DNA of 64,000 bases from Fomitopsis serialis (taxonomy: Eukaryota; Basidiomycota; Agaricomycetes; Polyporales; Fomitopsidaceae): contig NW_025955019.1 of assembly GCF_022376445.1 (NCBI RefSeq), positions 124,001 to 188,000 on the forward strand. The letters are read 5' to 3'. This document shows, piece by piece, positions 23,592 through 34,640 of this stretch. Made by a program: the position numbers and the translations under genes. The notes beneath the pieces are model-generated. The model saw only the letters and a list, made by a program, of their open reading frames with translations, searched no databases and was not told the DNA's origin. The number at the start of each line of letters is the position of its first letter. Within the stretch, counting starts at the first letter, position 1.

Positions 23592-25270
23592 ATGCGTCAA
23601 GACGGCGGCGTCAGAGCCTTTGCGTCCGACGCTGACCGCCGCGCGGATGGCACCGGCGGCCTGAAGGTCCATCCGCAGATGCAAGTCATCCTCGACAGCT
23701 CGACGGGATTCATCAAGACTGACGAGTGTGGGCAGAAGCTGCGTGACTTATACCGAACAGGTGAGCATTCTGATCCGCATATTCACCCCTTTGGACAAAT
23801 CATGAACCTTGTTCTTTAGGCACCGTCGGCCAGAATCCGAATATGTACAGACAATTCGCACTGGATTGTTTTTTGGGCCAGATCGCCAGAGTCAAGCTGG
23901 TGAGTGAGTGAAAAGCGCGATGGTCGTCACATGGATGGCTGTCGCTGTGGCCTTACCCGTGTCTTGTATTGCGATCTGATTTTTCAGACCTAACACCTTT
24001 GACGAGAGCCCTCAGTCTGATTAAAAGTCTGGACGAAAGTGGCATCGCTCAATGCTGAAACAACTCATTAGCTCTGCGAGCTAGGGCCCACATTCGTCTT
24101 TCTGTCGTAGTCTGTGTTCACTAAGGGTGCTCATCACGAATCACATCCTCTAGGCCGTCGAAAGCCAGGCACCTGACCTCACCGGAACCGAGACACCGTA
24201 CAAGTTTGGCTACTGCACTCTGGTCGTGGCTGGTGCCCAGCGTGGCGCAGACCAGTGCCCGGGCGCGGACCACGCTGCGACTCTCAAGTACCTCAGCGGC
24301 AGCGGTGCACCTGTGGACTCCTGCGACATCGTCGGCCTCACCCCACTGCACCACGCCGTCCAGAACACACATGGCCCGACGGTTGCGCTTGCCCGCATAC
24401 TCCTCGAGTCGGGCGCGAACGTCAATCATCAGAACCGCTACGGCGAGGTCCCCTTCCTCACCATGGTCCAGCTCGGCGACCCGCGCACGGTGGAACTGTT
24501 GATGGAGTTTGGCGCGGATATTGACATGCCCGACGCAGACGGGACGACGGGACGGAGCATGTTCGTGAAAACGGGACCCGCGGTCACTGCGGCGGTGATG
24601 AAGTGGCTGAGGAAGCGCAGTGGGGAGCAGATGCCTCTCGACGGGAAGATGTGCGCAAAGTGCGGGAAGACGGACGGCTCGCTCAAGATATGCAGCAAGT
24701 GCCACGCGGTCAAGTATTGCTCTCCCGAGTGCCAGAGTAAGCTCTCTCCGTGCATCGGGCTTCGTGTTGATGTGGGCAGCTCACGCCTTTGCCAGGGGCA
24801 GACTGGCGGGAGCACAAGAAAACATGCACGCCGTTCGACACTGCGACGTCCGTGACTGTCCGGCCTTCTTATCGCGACAACGCTCAACTCGGGCTCATGT
24901 CGTCCTCGGAGTTCGCGCGCAATTTCTTCGGCATTCCAACGACCCCGCGTCCCGAGGCGCATAACCGCAGCAGTCACGTGCCACACTTGAGGCCTGGCCA
25001 GTCGAAGGCGATGGTCATCAAGGTGCAGGTGCCATACACGGGCACTGCGCCGACGATGCAGGATGGGACAATGCTCGTGTACGACAAGAAGCGTGAATTC
25101 GTGTGTGTGTGCTGGAGGCGGCCGGAAACGAAGCGGCGTACATGCGCATCGCGCAGACCGTTTGGATGAGGGGCGTCGGCGGCGCGAAAGCGTACTTCCC
25201 TGCAGAGTTGAAGAGTGCGGATGAGCTCGTTATCAAGGTCAGCGAGGTCCTGGCGGAACAACCTTTCTGA
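23592..25270 (+). CDS. Ankyrin-repeat MYND zinc-finger protein, copy H (2-bp frame disruption)
   Basis: Four exons fit exactly: 23592-23760, 23820-23899, 24154-24736 and 24796-25270, all with GT-AG introns. Exon 1 gives GGLKVHPQMQVILDSSTGF, exon 2 NMYRQFALDCFLGQIARV. Exon 3 carries ankyrin-like repeats (TPLHHAVQNTHGPTVALA, RILLESGANVNHQNRYGE, LLMEFGADIDMPDADG) and most of a MYND finger (CAKCGKTDGSLKICSKC, YCSPECQ); exon 4 completes it (RADWREHKKTC). MYND fingers bind proline-rich partners; the target here is unknown. In exon 4 a GT-rich run (25101-25110) carries two bases more than the paralogue at 30.4 kb; read as is, the protein stops at 25169, while the paralogue-like C-terminus ending VLAEQPF continues to 25270. 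Its inverted partner is copy I. Confidence 0.85.
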
Positions 25271-25646
25271 TGATGGTCGCCTTCAGCGAATCTCAGTCCT
25301 TGGCGTTTTGACTCCGGTTAACGAATTTGGCTGCTAATCCACCTTATAAGTATAGTACACAGTATGTATTCTTACTTCTCAAGGGCCTCTCGGTGTACCA
25401 TATGTATCATAGTGTCAAGTGCACATTCGTGGTTTCTTCGAGGTAATACATCCATGTATCGACGTCTGATCTGGAAGTTTTGTTCCGTCAGACTACTATT
25501 TGCATTTTGAGGCTATGATGCACCTGCCACGCACCAGCGTATACCGTGAGTGGAGTACTTCAGTCACCTCCCTTTTAGAATACTACCTGCATCATCGTTA
25601 GTAAAGTACAACAGCGATGGCGTGACATTAGTTTTTATCTACGTAC
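25271..25646. other. Convergent 3' region between H and BTB F
   Basis: AT-rich, no gene seen. Confidence 0.4.
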
Positions 25647-27341
25647 CTGTGCAAGTGCCGCCGCCGTCTCTATGACCTCGTCCACAGTCGCTATGCTGCC
25701 AGCTCGAGGAGAGCAGGCACAATCGCATCAGCCTGGCGAGGCTTGCTCCGTCCAGTGGAAACGTTCTCGTTCATTTGAATGTGCATAGCCATCCAGAGAT
25801 CATAATGGTTTGGCTCGCTCAGCCAGCCCTTCTTGCTCCAGTACATGGCTCTAGTCGGAGCTGCGACGTCGACTGTCCCAGGCGGGGCACCCGGGGTGCT
25901 CTTGGTATAATGAGCAAGGATGAGGTCGCGACACTTCTGGCGGTAGACGAGCAGTCTACGATACGCGGCGGAGGACCTGTCTCCATCTCCGGTACGTATT
26001 CGTCAGACATCTCGTAAACGGCGCGACAAGCAGCCTGCTTCATAAGGTCTCCCCAGTTGTACTGCGACGCGATGAAGTAGAGCCGCAGGGGGCACACCAC
26101 CAAGGCGACTGTGGTGATCACCTGCTTGGCGAATTCTACCGCTCGTACGGCTTCGTACTTCGTAGCTGCCTCCAGAAGGCTGTAGGCATCGCGCAGTTTG
26201 TCGTTGTCAGATCCGTCGTAGACGTCGGGATTGGGCATAGGGTAACAGAGCTGGAACAATAGGGCCAGCGTTCGACCATCTTCGGGAGATTGAAGGCGCG
26301 ACCAAACGTAGAGCCTGCTGCATACCAGTAGATGTACCATCTCGTGCGGGCTCCGTGTTGGCTTCGCGGAAAGCCTCTCCGTGAGCACGCGAGAGGCGAA
26401 GCTGATGATAGTGCGATGGACGTAGAACTCAACACCGTCCGAAGAACTGACAATGGTGTCCGCACGAGACCTGTCCAGGAAGGGATGTGAGAGTTCTTTG
26501 CCAAGGACCATGGCATCGCACGCTGGTGCTAGTCCGCGAGCTGAGATCTAGTAGGCAACGGAATGCGGCATCCTTCGTGGCGGTAGTGCACTCAGGCTTC
26601 CCACATAGGGCTTGGGAGCGTTTCTTGGATACTTCCGCGACGTCACTGTAATATTCCAACAACCTGAAGTACCAGGAAGCGGGGACACTGTCCATATCCG
26701 AGACATAGCTGTCAATCGGGCGATCCGGAAGTTTGAGATTGTTGAACGCGATGTTGCCAATATAGATCTGCGGGCGGCAGAAATCCTCTCCTGCTTCCTT
26801 CGCTACGTCGTCTAGGTCCCTATGGTAAGTCTCAGCGAAGGCTTCTAGGGATCGTATGGCCAAATATTGTCAGCTGAGTTTCAACGTCGTCGTGACCTCC
26901 GGCATCTGATATTTTGCGCCGCCGCTAAACAGGAGAAAGCTGCGGATGCCGGAAATATGGGCTTCCAGACCACAGGCGGGTAGCACATCCGCAGTAGTTT
27001 GTCTAGGGTGTCGGTGGTTTCTGAGACAGGGATGATGGGAAGCGCACCAGTCATATGGCAGCTTGAGTCGACGTTCTGAACGGATGGGACTGGTTGTGGG
27101 AGAGAAAACATATCTGCAAGAACGCAGACGACATCCGTAGTATATTTGTGAACATAGAAGCTCGTCGGGCTCGCAGACTGCAGAACCACATCTGCATCGT
27201 CGTACGGGTTGTTGAAGGTGCTGCAGCGACCTTGGTAGCAGTGAATCTGGCGGTGCTGTCTCCCTCGCTTGATTTCGGCTGTGGAGATGATGACCAATGG
27301 TTGAAGTCCGACGATGCAACTCGATCGGCGACGATGTTCAT
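25647..27341 (-). pseudogene. Double-BTB/POZ protein, copy F, degenerate
   Basis: All parts of the family are recognisable: BTB1 (FNNPYDDADVVLQSASP, LADMFSLPQP, LDKLLRMCYP), middle (SLEAFAETYHRDLDDVAKEA, MDSVPASWYFRLLEYY), BTB2 (ADTIVSSSDGVEFYVHR, LLFQLCYPMPNPD), LLEAATKYEAVRAVEFAKQ and the tail YWSKKGWLSEPNHYD. They are spread over many frames: changes near 27217, 27150 and 27120 in BTB1, near 26920, near 26520 and near 25980. There is also an in-frame TGA at 26870-26872 between LKLS and the following conserved block, which an indel alone does not explain. The end (ETAAALAQ, then GTACGT) keeps the family's last splice position. The stop codon plus clustered lesions make this the one family member I call a pseudogene. 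Confidence 0.75.
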
Positions 27342-27839
27342 GATTGCTGGCACTGATCAGAGTTGAACTGTTGAAGAATGGATATCAGGCTAAACCCGAT
27401 TAGAAGAAGAAATACCAGAGCTCGGTACGTACTCAGTATACGTTTGGTAATAGATAGGAGTGATACAGGCCTCGTTGGTAGACAAGGCGGCGCGTTCGAA
27501 GGACTCAGAGAGAAAAATGTCACATGACGGCGAACTATCTAAGTACTTAACTTATGTATGACCAGGTTATGTACCTGTGGTGGCGTTGAGCCACCCTAGC
27601 ATAACTGGATCTTGTCGGTGCTTCAAGCGCTGCATCTCACTGAGAACACACGCAAGCGAGGTCAGTTTCGCCGTAACCACGCATAACATCAGGCAAACAT
27701 CTGTACATGATGGCAAGAGGCACGATCGGGCATTAGCATAACGCATACTATGACCGGGTCTGGCAGCCATGTCTCGTTTCTCCCTGCGGCTGGCGCTGCC
27801 AGTGAGCAAGGATCGCCGCTGCTGACGCAGTGCTGCTCA
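27342..27839. other. Intergenic between BTB copies F and G
   Basis: 0.5 kb, no gene seen. Confidence 0.4.
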
Positions 27840-29639
27840 CTAGAGCTTGACCTGTATGCACGTCAGCAACACGTTGTGATCGATGAGAGAGCACACACCT
27901 TTACAAGCTCCTCTGCTATCTTCAATATGGTCTGCTGTCTCACACGTAGGGGCTCGTCTTCTCTGCTGAGGCAGCGGGGGAAGGCCCAGGGGCGTTGTTG
28001 CATTCAGAGATGCATCCAACTTCGGCAATTCCTGGATCGTGGAAGACGGCAAGATGGATTCTATGTCCAGAGCGCCCTGCATACGAGTGGCCTGTTCATG
28101 AGCGCTTCTGTGAACCGTCATCCAGAACTCTGCCTCGCCGGCCTTCTCGAGCCACGACCACTGGCTCCAATACCTGGCTTGATGGACACTGTTGTACCAT
28201 CTAGAGAGGATTCGGTTTCGGCACTTCTGACGGTAGACGAGGAGGCGGCGGTACGCAGACGCGGGCGCCATGCCCATCTCTGGGACGTGTTGCTCAGAGA
28301 GCTCGTATACCGCACGTATGGCAGCCCCCTCGACGACATCCTTCCATCCGTACAGCGACGCGAGCAAATAGAGTCGAACAGGGTATTTCTGGGCTGCTGC
28401 AACACACACCCTTTTGGCAAAATCCTGTGCCCTGACAACCTCGTATTTGCAGGCCGCTTCGAAGAGCGAGCGGGCATTGCGCAAGCGTACGGCATCGGCC
28501 CCAGCCCCAATAGCGGGGTCCGCCGTGGAATAACATAGCTGTAGTAGAGCCATCAAGGTAGAGCTATGCTCCGAGACGTCGACTGTGCGCGCGCGTGATG
28601 AACTTTTCGCTGTTGTTGCTGCAGACAGGATGCGACGAAGCACTGGAGAGGCATATGCAAGTATGTCGCGATGGACATGGAAGTCGACGCCGTCAGAGGA
28701 GCGGATGGTAGTATCGCCGTGTTGCGGATCGTCAAATGGGCGGAACACCTGGTCCTGAAGTTCTCCGCGGGCGGATGGCGTGCGATCGGAAGTTGGGGAT
28801 GAACAGAACCTCGGGGGGATCAGAACCGCGGGAGTGGTGAAACCGGTTCGATATGTGTGGTACAGCAGCAGTTGGTAGTATGACGAAGCCGAGATATTGT
28901 TTAGGCAATCCGAGTACTCAGTGATGTCATGCGTCGAATAGAACGTCCTTTGAGCTGAGTTCGACCCGGGCTGCGCCTTCGGAGTAGTCGCACAGAATAC
29001 CTCAGCAGCTCGACCCGCAACCTCTTCTAAACTGTGCTTGCATGCTTCGGCGAATACCTGTAAGGAGTAATCCTGACAGAAGAACGACAATTCCTTTGTC
29101 AATAGATCCGTGGCCTCGTCCATCTGATACTTCAGCGCGGCATCGAGTATCGGGCTTAAAGACGCGACACTGGGGAAAGCTTCTCTCCGACAAGGATAGC
29201 ACAAGCGTAGCAGGCGATCGAGAATCTCGGCGCTCTCTGCGACCGAGATAACGGGAGGTATGTATGTGTCGCCAGAAGCAGAGTCCGTCGATGTGGGTGA
29301 AGATGCGGTTGGCTGGGGCAAAGAGAACATGTCGGCCAAGAGAGGCGACGCAATGCGCAAGGGTGCTCGGTGGACATAGAAGTCTGTCCCATCCGCACTC
29401 TCCAGTATCACGTCCGCGTCATTGTTGGCATTGTCGAATGGATGCTTCGCAAGTGCCAAAGGATTTCTGTTCGCTTGCTTGTCTGAAGACTTGGTCTCTG
29501 GCGTCCCGATCTCTGGCGTCTCGGTCACTGGTGTCTCAATCACCGGCGTCTTCAAGTTGGGCCTCGGTCCAGTGGTCTTGCCAACCCCGCAGTTGGGATC
29601 TCTTGGTGGCGGCGAAGCCACAACACCGAGAGTAGCCAT
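27840..29639 (-). CDS. Double-BTB/POZ domain protein, copy G (near-intact)
   Basis: A single long frame starts MATLGVVASPPPRDPNCG at 29639 (an upstream codon at 29666 is less likely). Residues about 27-60 hold a short repeat: TPVIETPVTETPEIGTPE. BTB1 follows (HPFDNANNDADVILESADG, FYVHRAPLRIASPLLADMF) and BTB2 later (DTTIRSSDGVDFHVHRD, LLQLCYSTADP), then LFEAACKYEVVRAQDFAKRV and the tail YWSQWSWLEKAGEAEFW. Near 27950 the frame changes before VRQQTILKIAEELVK; copy E changes at the same place, so an intron is possible. The C-terminus is IAEELVK, then a 47-bp intron (27852-27898) and a 12-base exon coding VKL and stop. With B, this is the best template of the family. Confidence 0.83.
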   Translation of the reverse strand: MATLGVVASPPPRDPNCGVGKTTGPRPNLKTPVIETPVTETPEIGTPETKSSDKQANRNPLALAKHPFDNANNDADVILESADGTDFYVHRAPLRIASPLLADMFSLPQPTASSPTSTDSASGDTYIPPVISVAESAEILDRLLRLCYPCRREAFPSVASLSPILDAALKYQMDEATDLLTKELSFFCQDYSLQVFAEACKHSLEEVAGRAAEVFCATTPKAQPGSNSAQRTFYSTHDITEYSDCLNNISASSYYQLLLYHTYRTGFTTPAVLIPPRFCSSPTSDRTPSARGELQDQVFRPFDDPQHGDTTIRSSDGVDFHVHRDILAYASPVLRRILSAATTAKSSSRARTVDVSEHSSTLMALLQLCYSTADPAIGAGADAVRLRNARSLFEAACKYEVVRAQDFAKRVCVAAAQKYPVRLYLLASLYGWKDVVEGAAIRAVYELSEQHVPEMGMAPASAYRRLLVYRQKCRNRILSRWYNSVHQARYWSQWSWLEKAGEAEFWMTVHRSAHEQATRMQGALDIESILPSSTIQELPKLDASLNATTPLGLPPLPQQRRRAPTCETADHIEDSRGACKGVCSLIDHNVLLTCIQVKL

Positions 29640-30424
29640 TATCTTTGCCTGCAATGCTGTCAGCATGATTCGCGGGGCCTGGTCTACTGACCTGGAACCG
29701 GAGTGTTCGAGGAGCAGTTCAGGTTGGGAGCGGTGGCAGAAGGAACTGGCAGTGGCGCCGCTGGGCCACGTTTAAAGGAAAGGGATAAGTTACGCACGGC
29801 ACGGACAGACAATGGGCCTCGAACACGTGTAATTGTTATTGTCAATTATTCAGCTCGTTGTCTTAGAACGCACCGTGTCACCAATTCGTCGAGTGGCCCA
29901 AGAGTGGCTGGCGCACCTCTGCATTGTGTGTTTTTGCTGAGAACCCGAATGATGTACTGTAAACAACGAGGTTTACTCGCGCCAAGTATTGTGAGTCCTC
30001 AACAAGTTCTCAGTCTGACGCGTCACCCATATCAACTGCGGCCGTTAGCGAGATCACGTGCGTACCTGCAGCCGCTGAGGGCGACGGCCAAAATTCAGGC
30101 CTGTCAGGCCTTCAGCTTCAAGCTTCAGGAGCATGTTCGTCGAGCCACTGCAGCATCATCAATGGGTTTGTTGCCGTGCGTCACAATCCGTCTTGTAATC
30201 AGTATCCGGAAGAGCAGTAATATTTGAATGGCTTCGTCCATTTCGGCAGCTATAAGTATTAATAGCATATAATAAGACCTGCGAATGAATTCAGCAGAAC
30301 GTCACATCACACTGAGACTCCTGAGGACGAGACCTTCATACATACTCACCGTCCTCAATATTAGCTGGTACAAATTACCAAAACTTTCAAACGTACGAGC
30401 TGACATTATTGAAGTGACCGCGGC
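29640..30424. other. Intergenic between BTB G and ankyrin-MYND I
   Basis: 0.8 kb upstream of copy G and downstream of copy I. No gene or repeat seen. Confidence 0.4.
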
Positions 30425-32244
30425 TCAAAAAGGTTGCTCGGCCAGGACCTCTCCAACTTTGATCACCAGTTCGTCCCGACTCCTCAGCTCCGCAGGGAAG
30501 TAAGCCTTCGCGCCGCCGACGCCCTTCGTCCAGACGGTCTGCGCGATGCGCATGTACGCCTCCTCATTCCCGGTCGCCTCCAGTGTACACACGAGCTCGC
30601 GCTTCTTGTCGTATACGAGCATCGGCCCACCCCGCATGATCGGCTGCGAGCCCAAGTACGGCACCTGCACCTTGACGACCATCGCTTTTGGTTGACCGGG
30701 CTTCACGTGTGGCGCGTGCACGCCGCGGTAATGCGCATCAGGGCGTGCCTTCGTTGGAATGCCCATAGCTTGTCGTGCGAGGTCAGCGGGAGTCATAAGC
30801 GTGCCAAGGTCGCGGTATGTCGGACGGACGGTCACTGACGTCGCAGCGTCGAATGGCGTGCACGTCTTTTGTGTGCTGGCCAATCCGCTCCTGGGAAGCT
30901 GGTGAGTATCTAGGACGCATGTACACCGGCGAAGTGGGCCTTACTCTGGCACTCGGGCGAGCAATATTTTGCTGCATGACACTTGCTGCATATCTTGAGC
31001 GGGCCGGCGGTCTCCCCACACTTCGCACATGTCTTCCCGTCAAGGGGCTTCTGCTCTCCGCTCCTCTTCCTAATCCATTTCGTGACCACCGCCGTAATCG
31101 TCGGGCCCATGTTGACAAATATACTACGCCCAGTCGTGCCGTTCGCATCGGGTATGTCCAAGTCGGCACCAAACTCCATGAACAGCTCCACCAAGTCCAC
31201 GTCGCACTCATGGAAGCAACATAGGAGGGGGATTTCACCATAGCGGTTCTGGACGTTGACATTTGCGCCAGACTCGAGAAGTACGCGCACCAGTGCAAGC
31301 GTGGGACCGGCCGTGCCTTGCGTCGCATGGTGTAGCGCGGTGAGGCCGGCGATGTCGCAGGAGTCCATGGATGCCCCTTTGGAGATGAGGAACTTCATAG
31401 TGGCGACGTGATCCGCTCCTGGGAAGGCTTCCGCGCCTCGCTGCCCCCCTGCAAGGACGAGGGTGCAGTAGCCAAACTTGTAAGGCGTTTCGGTCCCTGC
31501 CAGGTCGGGTACCTGCCTGCTCTCAACGGCCTAATGTCGGCAATATTGAGAAGTTAGAATGCTGAACATGAGTGACAGTAGGACGCGAGATAGAAGACGG
31601 GAAACGTATTAGTATCATGATGCACGAACTTAAAGCGCTAAAAAAGGTTAGAATGTGGTAGAAGCCGTACACCGAGCTTGCATCGATGCAATAGCAGCAG
31701 TCACAAAGAATAAACGTATGTAGTCTTCATTGTCGGACATCACAAGAAGACAAGAATGTCAAGATTCCGGAGCCAAGGTCGGAACTACTGTAGTATCATT
31801 ATGCGCGGGACGAACGTAAGGTCCCATACTGTCCCGGGAACTAGCAGTCTCCGTTCACGTAGATTGCTCTCGCAGTCTCAATATGCATCCCCATTCCAAG
31901 ATGACCCCGTCCCTTCGGATTTTTTACTAGAAAAAACGGGCCACTCACCCGTTTCACCTTGGCGATTTGGCCGAAGAAACAGTCGTAAGCGAACTGCCTG
32001 AACTTGCTAGCGTCCTGCTCGAGAGTACCTAACATCGTTTTCATCAATACATCGCCGGTCGGATTGCAAATCATGCGAGTTAACCTGCCCTGTAGAGGTG
32101 TCGAAACCTCTTCCCAACCTGATCGTCTTTGATATATCCAGTCGTCCGGTCAAGGATGGCTTGTACTTCGGGATGGAGTTTATAGCCACCGTTGCCATCC
32201 GCACCACGCTCTGCGTCGGATGCTTCGAAGTCGACCACAACCAT
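30425..32244 (-). CDS. Ankyrin-repeat MYND zinc-finger protein, copy I (one-base frame change)
   Basis: Paralogue of copy H, in the opposite orientation, with the same four-exon structure: 32085-32244, 31949-32028, 30945-31530 and 30425-30890. Exon 1: GGYKLHPEVQAILDRTTGY. Exon 2: KFRQFAYDCFFGQIAKVKR. Exon 3: TPYKFGYCTLVLAGGQRGAE, ankyrin-like repeats (LTALHHATQGTAGPTLAL, VLLESGANVNVQNRYGE, LFMEFGADLDIPDANG) and the MYND finger (CAKCGETAGPLKICSKC, YCSPECQ). Exon 4 finishes the finger (RADWPAHK) and then needs one extra base at an A-run (plus-strand TTTT near 30867) to reach KTCTPFDAATSVTVRP. From there the C-terminus to VLAEQPF is intact. Intron 2 is 418 bp, long for this genome. Confidence 0.85.
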
Positions 32245-34058
32245 GTTTGGGAGGCGGCAGAAAAGAGACTGGAAAGAAGTGGACGAGCGGGGTCGACTCG
32301 GACTCGGAGAAGGCCTGAATTTGGCTGGCTTGATGAAGATCAATAGAACTCTTCAAGAACCCTTACTTGCCCATCAGTACAGCTGTAAGTAATCGGAGTT
32401 AGCCTCAGTGATCGCCGTTAAATACTGTTCAGCGCCTACTAGCCTAAGCAGTAACTGCACCCCTCGATGTTATGAACAAATGCTGTGTCGTTCACGGTCC
32501 GACAGCATACCTTGCTTTCGAAATGCATTCTGCAGCGCGTGAGCTTCACAACCAAGTCAAGATGATCTTGAAGCGCCACTACTGTTGAACGTTCGACGAC
32601 TCAGCCGACTACCTGCGGTCGACTGTTGAACATGGTTGAACGCAGCAGTTAAGCCGGCGGAACACATTCACTGCGATGTTCCAAGCCGACGATTCCTCCC
32701 CTGAGGCATGGATTTCGGAATCGCTGTAAGTGAGTGATGAGAATGTATGGTACTTACTGGGATGCTCACGGTACTCGCTCTCCCCCAGTTCGTCTCTCAT
32801 TTAGATGAGAGAACTGTCGACATTCGTGACCGTTCCGGTTGGTCATTCCCATACCGATCCTTAGGCTGAGAAAAGGGTTGAGTCATGTCCTGAAATTGAC
32901 TTGACGTCTCTTGGACGATTGGCGTACCCGCACTATTGGTTCTCTCCTCTGTAACCTGCGCTACGCCCACTAGGACTCGACTTACGAGGGTGCGTACCAA
33001 CTTGTTTGTATTATGACTGGCGTGGTACTGTTATTGGCATGTAGCTGAAGATTCTCACGTCAAGTGCTTTCGCCTGGCGTCCTCGCCCCTTACCATGTCG
33101 CCTGTCCTCCGCCTTGTTCTTAGCCTCACTGAGAGGGGTGCGTGGCATCCGAACAACGTCCACTTACTGCATAGTTGAGTCAATCATGCTTCTCGCCTTT
33201 CGGTTGCGGTTTTGTCAGTTCGTTTAGTACCATCCAGCGCTGGCGCTCTCTCCCAGGACAGACTATACAGGTGTGTCCGGTCTCACACTGTGTTCACACT
33301 CTACGGAGAAGCTGGACTCACGCCTTCTGGAGAAAGACAGCAGCGCCGCCGATGCCATTCGTTAGGTTGCGATTGATACGCTCGTCCGACTGTTTCGGCA
33401 CCACTGATTCTCTGCGAAGGTACGGCATTTCCATTGTAATGTTCCGAATGGCAACGCCTCGACCGTTGAGGAAAAGGAAGACGACTCCTTGACCGGTTCT
33501 GTCACATCGGCCGCTGGATCACCTGTTTGACAAGTGACGTGCGCCGCCCGTCGCTTGCCGCAGCGTCCTTGGTCGATGGGAAGACCTCCAACCCTCCCAG
33601 GGCACCCTCCCTATGAGGGCACCGCTTTGGAGGGCCATCTTTTGCGGCGTTGTTTCGACCAGCACGAGGCTGATGTGGCATCAAACAATTATCTCGTGCA
33701 GGCATGGTGACGATTCGCTACCCTGGAAACATTCCTCGGCCTCGTTTTCTGGTGCTTCCTGCAGTGGGAACGTTCCGGACAGGCTCGTTTCTCAGCGCGG
33801 AGACTAGAAGAGACGCAGAATGATGCCTTTCTGGATGCGCCCGCTGGGGGCGGCGCTCGGCCACGGTTTCGTACAGGTGACGGAGCGAAGTTTCGCTCGC
33901 GGTGTTCTCGCTCCGAGGTCAAGCCTATCATTCGTATTGGGCGCACTCCTCCGGGCCTCTTTGAAGACGCCGTACAAGCCTTTAAATGTCGCGAGGGCAT
34001 TCGCAGCTGTATCAACCGATACACCCCACTCGAACTCACATATTTCCGACTATCTGCG
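32245..34058. other. 1.8-kb stretch without a supported gene
   Basis: Several short frames near 33175-33830 on both strands give no family-like sequence and overlap each other. This region marks the right edge of the BTB/MYND cluster. Confidence 0.4.
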
Positions 34059-34640
34059 ATGTCATCCGACCACGGTATTGGACCTGCTCAACCCCAGACT
34101 CTGACTCAATGGATCGAGTTCAACATCTCGGCTCTGTACAAAGCCACAACTCAGGCTGCTTTCGACATAGCCTTCGACATCCTGCTGCACGAAGACGCAC
34201 AGATCTACGTGAACGGTGCTCGCTTTACTCGGGACGAGTATAAGCGCCACTTGCAAGACCAGAAGCTCCTCGAATACTCTGCCACTGTGACTTTCTCCAA
34301 TGCAGTGCAGGTGCCGGTCAAGACGGTCGGTTTTACCGAGGTACAGTACTACGTACTACTAGGATCTTGGCTAGTCAGCATTGAATTTATGGTCACGTCA
34401 ACAGACTGGCAGCGTTGGGGTCTTCTATAAGGCCGTTATTTCTGAGAAGGCTTTCGTCGGAGCGGGCCGCATGGCGAACGTCATCACCTCTTCGTTGAAC
34501 GCCATGTAAGTCTCTTGTTCTGACAAGCGTTTTTGCTTGACGCTGACGCATCGGCGTTTCCCAGCGTCACCAACAAGCCAGGGTCCGGGATCAAGGTGTC
34601 CATCCTGACAGAGGTGTTGACGACCCAGCAGGAACTGTAA
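34059..34640 (+). CDS. Small unassigned protein, paralogue of the 48-kb gene (possible NTF2-like shape)
   Basis: Three exons (34059-34340, 34405-34505, 34565-34640) join in frame to give 152 residues. The N-terminal half reads LTQWIEFNISALYKATTQ and IYVNGARFTRDEYKRHLQ, the second exon TGSVGVFYKAVISEKAFVG, and the last exon ends in LTEVLTTQQEL. The gene at 48,064 has the same exon lengths for exon 2 (101 bp) and the shared pattern ISAxYKAxxQxxFxxAFD, VNxxxxxRxxYKxxLQ and GSVGVFYxAxI. I do not recognise a named family. The size and an aromatic/strand-rich second half resemble NTF2-like small folds, which is only a guess. No signal peptide or membrane segment is seen, so it is probably soluble and intracellular. 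Confidence 0.75.
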
